A stretch of 64,000 bases of DNA. It comes from Balanoglossus misakiensis (Eukaryota > Hemichordata). Positions 1 through 11,100 of the stretch are shown piece by piece. The stretch is from the NCBI GenBank assembly GCA_040954595.2, contig CM082587.2, positions 3,162,001 through 3,226,000 of the forward strand. Direction: 5' to 3'. The position numbers were made by a program, and so were the translations under genes. Under the pieces are notes generated by a model that saw only the letters and a program-made list of their open reading frames with translations, did no database searches and was not told where the DNA came from. The stretch's first letter is position 1, and every line of letters starts with the position of its first letter.

Positions 1-52
1 AGTAGATATGTTACACCCTCCAACGGTACAACCTTTATTTTTCAATCTTTCT

Positions 53-65
53 TGACCTTTGACCT
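53..65 (-). promoter_or_regulatory. DR1 nuclear-receptor element upstream of HDHD3-like gene
   Basis: The + strand reads TGACCTTTGACCT, the exact reverse complement of AGGTCA-A-AGGTCA, a direct repeat of the nuclear-receptor half-site with one spacer base. DR1 elements are bound by RXR heterodimers, HNF4 and COUP-TF. It lies about 670 bp upstream of the HDHD3-like ATG. The match is exact; occupancy is inference. Confidence 0.45.
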
Positions 66-307
66 AAAAAGATACCATCTGTCGGTTGCAGAATCTTCAA
101 CTCGCACCGGTAACACGTTTTTCCTCGCACAATACAGGTATGTTGGACGATCGCAAGCCTCTCCACAAAGTTAATGTCTTTCAAATCAAACTTTGTAGGG
201 AAATGTATGTCGATTATGTCCCAGACTATGGTATAAACCCCTAGATGATGTCACGGAAATAGAAAGTTATCACCCAACACATGCACGTACAGTAGTGGAC
301 GCGTTAT

Positions 308-553
308 TTACATGTAGTGTTCTGCAAGTTTTTGCTTTCGTGCCACATGGATCGCTTTAATGCCACATTCAGAGAAAGAGGATTGGATCTGTAAGGGGTT
401 TCCCATCTTAATGTTCCTGTGACTGTCAAAAGTGAAAGCGTGTATGTCGTAAGGGCGTGGATCATTATTCAAGGTCACCTTGACTTCATCGTGACCCAAA
501 AGTCCTTGACGTGACCAGTACCGGTCACCGTGCGCCCCCAACGTTTTGGCCAT
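308..553 (-). CDS. Candidate small protein, 81 aa, divergent from HDHD3-like gene
   Basis: This is an 81-codon open frame on the - strand, from ATG at 553 to TAA at 308. The ATG has a favourable context (A at -3, G at +4). Codon use looks protein-like. The product is soluble, with no signal peptide or membrane segment. It starts with MAKTLGAHGDRYWSRQG and is rich in His, Lys and Arg. I do not recognise the family. It is arranged head-to-head with the HDHD3-like gene, with about 170 bp between the two ATGs, as in animal bidirectional promoters. Possible acceptor-like sequences lie inside it, so it could also be a first exon or a chance ORF. No protein match could be tested. Confidence 0.25.
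   Translation of the reverse strand: MAKTLGAHGDRYWSRQGLLGHDEVKVTLNNDPRPYDIHAFTFDSHRNIKMGNPLQIQSSFSECGIKAIHVARKQKLAEHYM
469..483. promoter_or_regulatory. Inverted TCAAGGT element (ERR/FTZ-F1-type extended half-sites)
   Basis: TCAAGGT-C-ACCTTGA is a perfect 7-bp inverted repeat around one base. The first nine bases, TCAAGGTCA, match the extended monomer half-site of ERR and FTZ-F1/SF-1 receptors. It lies about 250 bp upstream of the HDHD3-like ATG and inside the candidate small ORF on the - strand, so it may also be incidental coding sequence. Confidence 0.3.
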
Positions 554-670
554 ACTTGGTACCGGTAGTCAGTATACGTGTCATTGGAGCACATTTACTG
601 ATCCAAATAACAAAAAAAGAAGCAAGATTCCATCTTGTCTCAACAAGGCCATATTTTATTTCTTTTCCAG

Positions 671-1451
671 GTGGCGTTAACTGGTTTATCAGGAAGTGAC
701 CGCTGGCCTCGAATTGGTTGCCATGGCGTCTTCGGGCATCAAGCTCCTGACGATGGACGTCACGAAAACGCTGATACGCATGAGGGTGTCGGTGGGCCAC
801 CAATACACTCGGGTAGCCTCTCAGTTCGGCTTCCAGTATTACCAAGAATCGCTGTTGACGAACTCTTTCTACGTACAGTACAAGAAACTATGGGACGAAC
901 ACCCAAACTTTGGGCAGCAAGAAGGAAATATGACAGCGTTAGATTGGTGGAAACTGATTGTCAAGAACACTTTTACGCATGCATACCAGGGTTTTGAGAA
1001 TGTGGACCTGGGACCGCTTGCTGAAAAACTTTTCGACGACCTATCGAAAGCCGAAGGTTGGGAAATGTTCTCGGATGTTAAGGAGACTATGCCGAAGATA
1101 CATGCCACCGGAGTGAAGCTGTGCGTGCTCTCAAACTCGGACAGTCGTAAGAGGAACATCTTGAAGGAACTTGACTTGATGAAATATTTTTCGGATATCG
1201 TCCTCTCGGGTGAAAACACCTGCTACAAGCCACACCCTGAAATATTCCAATTGGCAATGGAAAGATCCAATGTCAAACCGTCTGAATCTATGCATGTTGG
1301 GGATGATGTTGACCTTGATTACAAAGCTGCCAGAAGTGTGGGGATGTCTGCCTATTTGATTGACAGACAGGGGAAGTTGGCAGATGCCCCCGGAGTTGAC
1401 AAAAAGCACATCCTGAAAGATCTCAGTCAGCTCGTTGATATATTAACATAA
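671..1451 (+). CDS. HDHD3: HDHD3-like haloacid dehalogenase-like hydrolase domain protein
   Basis: The coding sequence runs from ATG 723 to TAA 1449-1451, giving 242 aa, close to the roughly 250 aa of vertebrate HDHD3. An acceptor (TTTATTTCTTTTCCAG, ending at 670) puts the exon start at 671, so at least one upstream non-coding exon is likely. The ATG sits in a good context (GCCATGG). HAD-fold motifs appear in order: motif I DVTKTLI (residues about 12-18), cap domain with WWKLIVKNTF, motif II VLSNSD, motif III Lys in CYKPHPEIF, and motif IV GDDVDLDY. The second motif I aspartate (DxDxT), the usual general acid/base of HAD phosphatases, is Thr here. HDHD3 relatives also lack it (DVKDT in human), so classical phosphatase activity is doubtful. 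Substrate unknown. It is convergent with nvd. Confidence 0.9.
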
Positions 1452-1677
1452 CGATGTAGCATGTTAGGGACAGTAGTTGTGACTTTTGGCAATTCTTTGC
1501 AGTGTTGGATTGAAGGAATAGCATAAGAAAATCTGGTTTCTGATTTTTTGGCACGCTTTAGAAAGAATTTATTTTTATCAATCATGCTGCTTTTGAATCA
1601 AGCAAGAAACAGACATTGTGATTGGCTGTATTATAATACCTAATCCTATAGTCCTATTTATGAGTGTCATTCTCAAT

Positions 1678-1683
1678 AATAAA
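1678..1683 (+). terminator. Polyadenylation signal AATAAA, HDHD3-like gene (proximal)
   Basis: Exact AATAAA 227 bp after the HDHD3-like stop codon. Its position suits a short 3' UTR. Confidence 0.45.
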
Positions 1684-2122
1684 TTGTAAGTTTGTCACCA
1701 CCCATACTGGGATGTGATGTATAGATTGTAGATATTTCTAATCATGTTCAAATGTGCTGGAAGAATCATGAATTTTTGTCAAAAACAATTCAAGTAACAT
1801 ATAGGTGATGAACACTCTTTCATATCATTATCAGTACTGGTTTCCTCATTTCATTGACAGTGCAGTCTTCTTTTCAGTCCCCATGGACTAAGATTCAGGT
1901 GACAGTACAGATAGAGCTGCATTAACATGTTTTAATCTCAGGTCAATAATGCAAACATGCACTAATTTTTCAGATTTTCATGATTGAGTGTGGTGTATTA
2001 ATTATTTGTGCATGCTGCTCTGATGAGCAAACTGCATCAGTTGCCATGGTTAGAGTTAGAATTTCTATTGGCAACTAGCAAGCCGCTTGCAATACACGGT
2101 GAAAGGTGAGCTGAAAATTTGA

Positions 2123-2128
2123 AATAAA
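2123..2128 (+). terminator. Polyadenylation signal AATAAA, HDHD3-like gene (distal)
   Basis: Exact AATAAA about 670 bp after the stop, followed by a T/G-rich stretch (TTTTGTTTTGTCCTGTT) typical of downstream elements. It is the stronger of the two candidates by context. Confidence 0.45.
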
Positions 2129-2485
2129 GCACTTTTTACTGATATTTTGTTTTGTCCTGTTCGTTATCTTGTGAAATTCAACTTTACACATCCAAACACA
2201 CATTTAAGATGGCGACATTTACATGTAATAGCTGGAGCTGGGCGTTTCATTGACCTTTGCACCGTGACCTGCAGTATTCCAAAAAGAAAATTGGCTTTGG
2301 TCAAATCAGTCCTCCACCCTAGCATATCATCACTCAAAATAAGTACTACTGGCCTCAAAGATCTGTGATCTCTCATCCTTCTCCCAGTTTTTCTGGAAAG
2401 AAAAATCAAAATAACTTTAACTTGACAGAAGCGGTATTGGCCAAAAGAGAAAACTAATGGAAGTTCCCCTCTCCAAAAAACCCAG

Positions 2486-2562
2486 TTTGACCACCGAAGG
2501 CGCTCTACACTGTTGGCCTACTCCACATTTTGACCACCGATGGCGCTCTACATTATTGGCCT
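2486..2562. repeat. Two-copy direct repeat, about 35 bp, spaced 42 bp
   Basis: TTTGACCACCGAAGGCGCTC and TTTGACCACCGATGGCGCTC begin at 2486 and 2528. Both continue into CTACA..TTGGCCTA with a few substitutions, a simple local duplication. Confidence 0.7.
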
Positions 2563-3199
2563 ATGTGCAACTGGTGGTGTACATGTTCAAGTTCAACGTT
2601 CATTTGTACTGCGTGGCATTTAATTATCAGTTTTCTTTCGATTACCTTTATCTTCAGAATTCACATTGGTTTTCTTTTTAGTTTAAGTTGATTTGAATAA
2701 ACTTCCTATTATCATAAAGCACGAGGCTGGAATGAATAAACATTGGAATGTTCCTGAGCAACTATTGATTTTGGCACATACCTTGATTCATTCAGTCACC
2801 TGTGTATTACTGACCCTGAAGTGTGTGCCTCACGTTGGCCCCCAGCCAAAGTTTGGTCAGTGGCCAATTGACAACAACAATAATAACAGATTGGTGCATG
2901 ACAGTGGTCACATTCTTGACTGTCATTCATTTTATTGCCTTTTAATAATCAATTAAACAAATAGCTTTTGAAACTGTATTCACCAAACACAATCCACTCT
3001 TACAAAAAAAATTTAGAAAAAATTAAAACTTTATAAAACCTTTAATAAAAATCATAAGGTATAGATATGAGCTCATTTCTTTTCAAGAAATAAAATATGT
3101 GAACATGTTGCAAAAAATAGGTGATTTTTAAAGAAAAAAGTTACACATCATCCAGAAAGAACAAGATCGTTGCAAAATAAATAATGTTGGTCACACAAA

Positions 3200-3228
3200 T
3201 AATCAATCAATCAATCAATCAATCAATT
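3200..3228. repeat. (ATCA)n microsatellite
   Basis: Six consecutive ATCA units ending in ATTAATT. Confidence 0.9.
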
Positions 3229-3766
3229 AATTTCTACAGTACTGGGATGAAAGGGTTAGAGCTAAGTTGGACCATTACCATGTAGGTGCAAATGGTCATG
3301 ATACCAGATATTCAATTGCATGCACAAGGTGTAAATAATGATATTTTTTCTGACTACAGGTATATAAAATTCAGTACCATGGAGTTAAATCCAACCAAAG
3401 TATTAAACTATCATAAGGACAAACTCCAAAACTCATTAAAAGCTGCCAATTTTTTTTTAAACAGTTCAAATTGTAATGCACATTACACCTGCCTGCATGA
3501 TTGACAGAAAAGTTTCTCAAATGAAGACAAACATCGCAGAACACATATTACCATGAATATACAATTAGAAATCTCATAATAGCTTTTACAATTATTCCAT
3601 AAATAAGTTGTACACACTTGATAATATGCATCTGCGTAAAAATTGTACATCCTTTAAAAAAATTAAAACAATAAAGAAATTCCTCAGGTGAACTTCCGCT
3701 ATACTGCAAGATAATTCTCTCAGGAATGGTCGATGAACTAGAAAAAGGTCTATGACCTGATTTACC

Positions 3767-3779
3767 TGAACTTTGACCT
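3767..3779 (-). promoter_or_regulatory. DR1 nuclear-receptor element downstream of nvd
   Basis: The + strand reads TGAACTTTGACCT, the reverse complement of AGGTCA-A-AGTTCA. This is a DR1 with the AGTTCA half-site common in HNF4/RXR targets. Further TGACCT half-sites sit just upstream (3752-3757), so the cluster may hold more than one binding site. Confidence 0.4.
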
Positions 3780-5026
3780 GTGTATTGTTTCTATGCATTG
3801 ATCTCCCATTGTCTGATTGGGATTGGAATTGCACTTTATCCAGTCCAGAGTTCATTAGAATGGCACAGATATTATTCTGGGACATCAAAATTCGTCATGT
3901 CAGGGATATAAATATTTGTAACAATTTTAAATTACAGGAATAAATATTTCTTCTCAAAATTATTGCTGATTTTGGCAGCACATGGGTTGTATCCAATTCA
4001 CCACAACTTTTTAAAATTGTTGTATCAATGTCATACAGATACGTCCAGATACTAAGAAGTAGAGAAAACTTATAGTTCTCTAACAGTTTGTAAACTAACT
4101 GACTCAAAAAAGATACAAAATAGCTTTTGATGAAATTTAGGCTGACTACAACATCGAACAATATCATTTGAAAATCTGCAAATTACAGTAATTAGTAACG
4201 GCTTGGAGGAACAAGCACCGCAATCTACAACTGCTGCATGTAGTGACACACAAGGTGGCAATTAGCTGTCTATTCATAACCATGTTTGTCATCATTGCTC
4301 TGACAGTTCTTTTCAAAATGTTGTGCAACATTTTTATCATTTTCATAAAATTTTCTCTATTTTACCCCTTAATTTTAGACCAGGCCGACATAATTTTCCA
4401 TCGTCTGCAGGTCTTGATCAAAATTTTAGAAAAAAAGTAGAGAAAGTTAATGACAAGGTTAATTTTGTGTACAATGTCGACAAGTTAACGATGGTGCTGA
4501 AAGGCTTAATCTGCTGGGTTTGGTTCTTTCATTTGAAATGCTTTCATGAATATTCGCAATATACAATATCAATGGATTTCTTTTTGCATATTGAAAAGAT
4601 AATGTTTCCACACTTTCTATATTTAGAGTAACTATGCAACACGTGACATTTATGTGGTGACCATACAGAAACCTAACAATTACAATCTTGAGTTTTGGTT
4701 TAGAGACCATTGTGGCCATTTGCATTGCATATGGCAAGTCAGAGCCGCTATTCAACTTGGATATTAATAACCAAATGTACAATCCTTCAGGAAAACTTGA
4801 TTGTTTTGGCTAAGCACACAAAGGAAACAATGTTTCAAGACACACACAATGTATCTTGAGGTTAAAAGAACATGGATTTCGTGAACACTGCGTTCTTCCT
4901 ATTAAAAACAATAGAAATTGGTTTCCCTGAGGAAAAGGAATCCAAGACTTTTGAACTTTTAATACACCGGAAGAGTGAAGTTGCTGCTGTACTCGACACA
5001 TTCACTGTGAGGGGATGAAATGCAAG

Positions 5027-5188
5027 CTACCAGTCCAAGCTGTCCCTGGCGTGTGAGAAGCGGGGGCTGTTCTCCGAGTAGAACTGCGAGTACCAGCGCC
5101 GGTGCTTGGCTATCGTCTGGTCCTCCTTCACCAACATGGGCTTGCTGAGCCAACGTTTGTTGTTCCACACCATGATGTCGCGTTCAAA
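5027..5188 (-). CDS. nvd: nvd exon 7: C-terminus
   Basis: The acceptor is CTCCTGGCAG. It encodes [20 protein letters not shown] and onward, ending ..RDSLDW and TAG at 5029-5027 (residues 406-458). The ERDIxVWNNK signature and the [11 protein letters not shown] tail are typical of the end of neverland proteins. Confidence 0.93.
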   Translation of the reverse strand, partial: FERDIMVWNNKRWLSKPMLVKEDQTIAKHRRWYSQFYSENSPRFSHARDSLDW

Positions 5189-8100
5189 CTGCCAGGAGCA
5201 AGAACAGTGAGAATATCACAATCACAACTCAGTCACCAATTCTCGTTCTTCTCTTTACAGCATATAAATGGCTCACATCATAATACAATCTGGAAAACCT
5301 ATATATATATACCAGTCACATTTTCCAGTCCCTTCCACATACAACCATGGCATGTATTAAACAAACCTCTATAACCAGATACTTATGCAAACAGAACATT
5401 TCATCGACACTCAAAACTTAGCTGTCTTTGATTTCTTCCACATATACAACAATTTGGAAACTGGAGTTTGCAAAGCTTTTTGGGGAAGGGTGTAGTCAAG
5501 ACAATGTAGAGGAACCAGCTAGCCATGTAAAACAAGCAATGACATTGTGTAAATGATGTGTGATATTTTGTAAACCATGTTGTGAGCTGAAAAAGGCATG
5601 AATATGATGACTCGATCAGTAAACCTAACCTGAGGTAATGTCAACCGAGGTAAGAGTTTCAACTAAATAAATGTGAACTCTACGTATGAACTGTGACAAA
5701 GTAGAAATGTGGAAAGATGAAAACTAACCTGTACAATTTCTCCATGGAGATAAAACTTAGATAAAAATGTTGGTACAGTGAAACTAGAATCGATGGTGTG
5801 AGTGACTCTCTGTAGTAGAGGTTCGATGGGCGTGGCATGATGGAGAAGAGCACTTGTACCGATCCAGTTGTCAAATTGTAAATACACAATGCCGGGACCG
5901 ATCTGCAGAGAAGCAAAATGCAGGGTATTACAGCGGCGGAGTGGCACCCCTTGTCTGTAGCAAAACTGCAGCCACGGAGTGACATTCTGTGTGTGTGCAG
6001 TAGTAGCACCAGAGTGACACCCCCTGTCTGCAGGGACTCACAGCTCCAGAGTGACACCCCCTGTTGGTGGCAGCAAAGCACAGGCAGACAGACTAGCGAG
6101 GGGGTGCAACACCTAGCTAACCAACCTGGATAGTTTCCCCATAGAGGTAGAATTTAGCAATGAACGTGGGCCACGTCCAATTAGCAACAACTGAGTGGTT
6201 CACTTTCTGGAGCATCGGTTCAATTGGAGTCACTGATTGGAGGAAAGCCCCTTCACCAAACCAGTTCTTCAAACGTAAATACACAATACCTGGTCCGATC
6301 TGTTGAGGAACTCAAGGCGGTGTTATTAAAGCACAGTGACCTTCTCTTGTCATTTTGGACAATTATTTTTGCAGACACGTACATAAACAGTAGTTTCACT
6401 TCCAATAAAATGATAAATTTTAACTGTCATTCATGTTGTTGCTTAGTTATCAGGTCACACAAATGTTAAGGCATCACACGGTACGTTCAGAGAAGTATTG
6501 CGCTGACCACAGACACAAGTATAACATTTGACCTGGTGGTTTGACATACCTGCCGAGCCTTGACGGTCATTTCTACCGGCGAGATAGGAATGCCAAATAT
6601 GGTCATTCTGTGAGTCAGACTCAACACCCCAATGTGCTTCTCTTGGGGGTCTTGTTCCCATGATGCATCCCATATGTGACTCCCAATCAAGTTCCAAAAC
6701 CTGAAAGTATTCAAAACGTACATCTCGTAATTTTCAGTGGCAAAGGCAGTTTATACAGTTGAACAGTGTATATACTTGCACCTAATTTACATATGCCCAT
6801 TATTGTTAAAAGGATGTGATATCATTTTTTTTTTGCGTGAATGAGTTATCATCTGCACATCTGCCTACCTTGAGTGTGTGTATCGAAGATCGACACCGCT
6901 GGCCATGATTGGCCCATGTAGATAATGTAAATGAGAGACATCACCTCCATTCTCTGGTATTTCCTGTTTCAGAGCAGAAAGAGGAATGGTTACCATGACA
7001 ATAGACTCACTTTATTCATTCATTCATTCGTATGAAAGCTTATAAGCCATCCTTGTGTTGTTGGTGAAAAGCCTAGGGGAATAACTCTTTGCCTTTTACC
7101 TCAATGTGAGAATTTATCTGATGCTCGGAATAACCCCGGAAAGTCCACTTTCCGTTTTCTACTTCCTCAATAATGGGCGGTTCCCAAGATGGGTCCCTGC
7201 CTTCTGCATCGTACCATACATAGATCATTCCATTCCTTTCAAGGGTGTTCCAAGACTTCACCTTGGCAAAATCTGGTACTGAAAGGTACATGTAAAAAAA
7301 AATAGAACTGTTCTTGTCATCTCTTTGGAATGGCTAACCATTTCATACTTCGGTTGATTCCATTGCATTCACAGATAGGGGTGTAAGCAGTCCTACTAAC
7401 CTTTCTCGGCATATGGAATGTCAACGCACTTGCCATCACCTCCACGAAACACCCAGCCATGGAACGGACACTCCACGCATTCACCAAGGACCCTTCCCCC
7501 AATTCCCAAGTTAGCACCCATGTGAGGGCAGTATGCATCCACCACGTAAGCGGAACCACTTTCGCCCCGAAAGGCCACAACATGCTCCCCTGCAAAACAA
7601 AAACAAAACATAAAGTCAAAATTCAAAGATTGTGAAAATGTGACCAACTCTGGCACTACATGCCAGTGCCGTTATATATCTTGTATATGTCTGTGATAGG
7701 AGGCGAGTTCTTGACCCTTTCAAATTTTCTGGTACACATTGTGACATAAGCCTAATTATGTTTAGTGGTATGATTAACCGTCTGCCAAAGTGACGTAACA
7801 CTTCTGTCTACCGTTACATGTTGATGATGTAGTGTTTATTTAACTGTACTCCTCGACAATGCATCACCATAGAGTACTTGCTGGCTCCAATCACTTCACT
7901 TGCTATCAGTTATAGTACTTATACCACCTGTTGAATCTATGATGTCCAGTTTTAATTTAACCATGGACCATCCAATGGTTTATAATAAAGCACCTAAAAT
8001 AACCTTGACATTTGGAACATTTTGGTTGCTATGGTTTTTTGTGTGATTATCACATCAACATCTGCTTAAATTAGTTTATGGGGATATAAACAATCACTCA

Positions 8101-11100
8101 GAGATAGTGCACATGTTCTCATATGCTCAACAAGTACCCTGGGACTGCAGCAGTTGTGTCTGCCCTCTCCTCGCTGTGGATTACTTCAAGCCTAACAACA
8201 TGATGCATTCATATTCTCAATAAACAACACGCCCTTTCTGTACCTTGAACTAAATAATACTGAATAAATATGACAAGAGTTGAGATAGATGAACTATGTG
8301 TGAAGGTCACGGAAATTCCATTTGAGAGATATTTTCTTTATCATCAATAAAGTATTATGTTAGTTATAAAACAATGAAATATGGAAATAATTCCTCGTCG
8401 TACATTAAACTTTGAAACTTCCCAGCTAAACTGAAATAGCTGAAGTTTGATTGACAAAATCTCTTGGGGAACAGGACTGCTGGGGGAAAGGTTAGTGTAT
8501 TTAAGAGGATGGGACCCGACATCACCAAACATCAAAAATTAATTATTAAAGTCATATCCAGCACATATCTTGTGCGCGGACTTAGTCACGTCCTTAATAT
8601 GTGCGGTCATAGCTGGCTTAATTTTTGACAAGATCCGTGATTGTGCCGAGTCGATGGTAAACTATTAATAAATACAGTTGTCAACTTGGAGACACGAGTC
8701 TTGTATGTGGATTCAGCCATGTCTTCGATGGGTGAGGTCATTACTGGTTCAAGTAATAAGATTATCTGTAACATGATGAAAGCAAAATCTGGCTCAACTT
8801 TGGAACGATTATATAGACTTTGCAGGACAGACAACTTGGTATAGGTCACACATACCAAAGTTTGATTCTTCATGACCTGAGCTAAAGTGTGACAAAAGTT
8901 ATAACTTTGGGAGTGGGTGTTATTTTTGGCATGGAATTAAAAAAGATTAACCATCACACAAAGTTGAAATTTGAGAATACCAGTAAACAGGATGTACGAC
9001 TTTAAAACTTTTTTTTCCAGAAATGACTCAACAACTAAAACCACTGCCCGGATCACTGGCACCGACTGGTACCTTTTTGTGAATGAATGATATCATACTT
9101 TATCAGCAAAGTGTCGTGCATTTTCCCTGCAAGGTGTGGTAATATCAATAATGACATCATCATATTGGGGCGTATTCAATCACCACAACATATTTCAGTG
9201 TCTACTCGGGAAGTGGTAGGTCAAGACACTGACTGGTACAGTTGTCTTGGTAATCTGTGCATTTCTGCACGTAATGTCCTTGAGACAACTTGTTTCGATC
9301 TGTAAAATTTTACCCATTACTCACGTGGTTATTAATGTACATGATAGCCTTGGCACACACAAAATATATAAAATATTGAAAATCGTTTCATAAACATACT
9401 TTGTTCAGCTTATCAAGCTATGCATGATCAATCTGTTTTCGTCCTGAGCTATCAAATCCTTGAAACTGACCTGTCAGCTTTTACAATATAAAGCCTAGCC
9501 CTTAAGCCAGAGTTTATCAAAATATATCAATTACAGTTTTTAAATATTTGCTGTTGTGAATAATTTTCCTCCCGAGCAAAACGAAACATCTCGATCAATA
9601 AAAAATCATGTTCTTGGCAGAAACAATGTGATGAGCTTGTTTTTGGCAGCTTCGTATTGATCCCTTATCGCTAGGATGCTTAACAATTTGAAATGTAAAT
9701 ATTGACTTTTCTCAAGTATTAATTTGACCTCAGGTGCCCATCTCGAAGTACGCTGCATGAGCAACCGAGTGAGGTTCGTTATTTCAGATTATCGAGAATC
9801 ATAGCTTGCAAGTTCTGAATCCCAAATTATGAGAATGAATGTGATGTTACTCCAATGCATTATGGTTTCCAAGCCTGCGTGGTGGACCCGCATCGATGGA
9901 GATTCCATTCGGATTCCATAAAGATTTTGAAGAAAAGATTTGACAGATGCGTTCTTCAGTAACAATCTCTGAACTTTCGAGGAAATGTATAATGAAGTCT
10001 TTCAGTGAATCCATGCAAATGTTTTGGTGGTGCTGAAGAGCATATGAGCACAATGGTAAAATTGATTGAGCTAATTAATAACCCATAGAATTCTGCTTTA
10101 CATGATGCTGTACATCCTTACACAATCTTGAAAGCATGGTGGGGAAATTCAAATGGAAACGCCCATGCATCTTGCACAGCCCTGCAAGAGTTTAGCGAAC
10201 TATCAGGAAAAACTGAGCAAAAGGTGAGGGAACTTTTGTATGTATGATAAAGGCAAACAAGGCTATTCAAAGGTTACAAAATACAGGAAGTATAATTTTA
10301 TCGCAATCAGCCTGGTTGGTGCATCAGCCACTCAACAACCGCTGCCGAGAGTGTGCCAAGAATAATAACTTCAATTAGGGTAGCTTTTTTTTCTCACCTT
10401 CAAATGTGTGAACTGAACAGATTGGGTGTGACGAACAACTGTTTTGTAAGCTCTCAATAGTTACAAAATTGACCCTCACTACCCATCATGCAATCTTTGC
10501 AGTTGAAATGTTTGACAGTATCCCATATCTTTAAAATACCCATATCTATCTGTTGGATTTGTTATCAGTCTAGACCACCGATGCAACCTTTCACATGGTC
10601 TCTTTGGACATGCAGTCTCATCTCTGGACACGTTTTTACAGCACCTAGCTTTGAAACACTTGCAACTTTCGAGAAGTCGTGACTGTGTGTGGAGCATAGC
10701 GAAAAAACACACAAGTCTGGATTCAAGACTTGGTCAACCCATGCTCCCTCCACGAATGTCAACCTGACAGTTGTTACATCATCTTAAATGGAACACAGTC
10801 AACTGCAAACAAGCAAACAATCTTGAACAAGTACACAGTTCTAACAACCCCACGGCTACACAACAAGTCTAGTTACAACCTCTGAATGCTTGGTGAACAC
10901 CCACCTACCTACAGTTTGAATTAAGGATTTTTCAGTGATGCTGTTTTGACCAAAAATGCAATATTTACCACTCCTTTTGAACTACAGTAGTCCACACAGC
11001 ACTTGTGTTATCACTGTGCAGTCACTACAGGTCTAGATTCGCACACCAGTTCTTGTTGAGACTGATCGAGTCACTGAAATATTTTCCAAGAAAATTGAAA

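Larger units (their letters stand above)
2129..5026. other. Intergenic region between the convergent HDHD3-like and nvd genes
   Basis: AT-rich sequence with no supported coding exon; the short open frames are unremarkable. It holds a small tandem duplication (2486-2562), a TCAA microsatellite, a DR1 site (3767) and further + strand AATAAA motifs near 2696. The nvd 3' UTR must lie in its right part. An ATTAAA on the - strand at 4963-4958, 64 bp past the nvd stop, is one candidate poly(A) signal; TTTATT at 2931-2936 (AATAAA on -) is a remote one. Confidence 0.6.

Noticed and set aside
8550-8627. Inverted repeat GCACATAT..ATATGTGC as a MITE
   Set aside because: Arms only 8 bp, no target-site duplication, and no second copy in the window.
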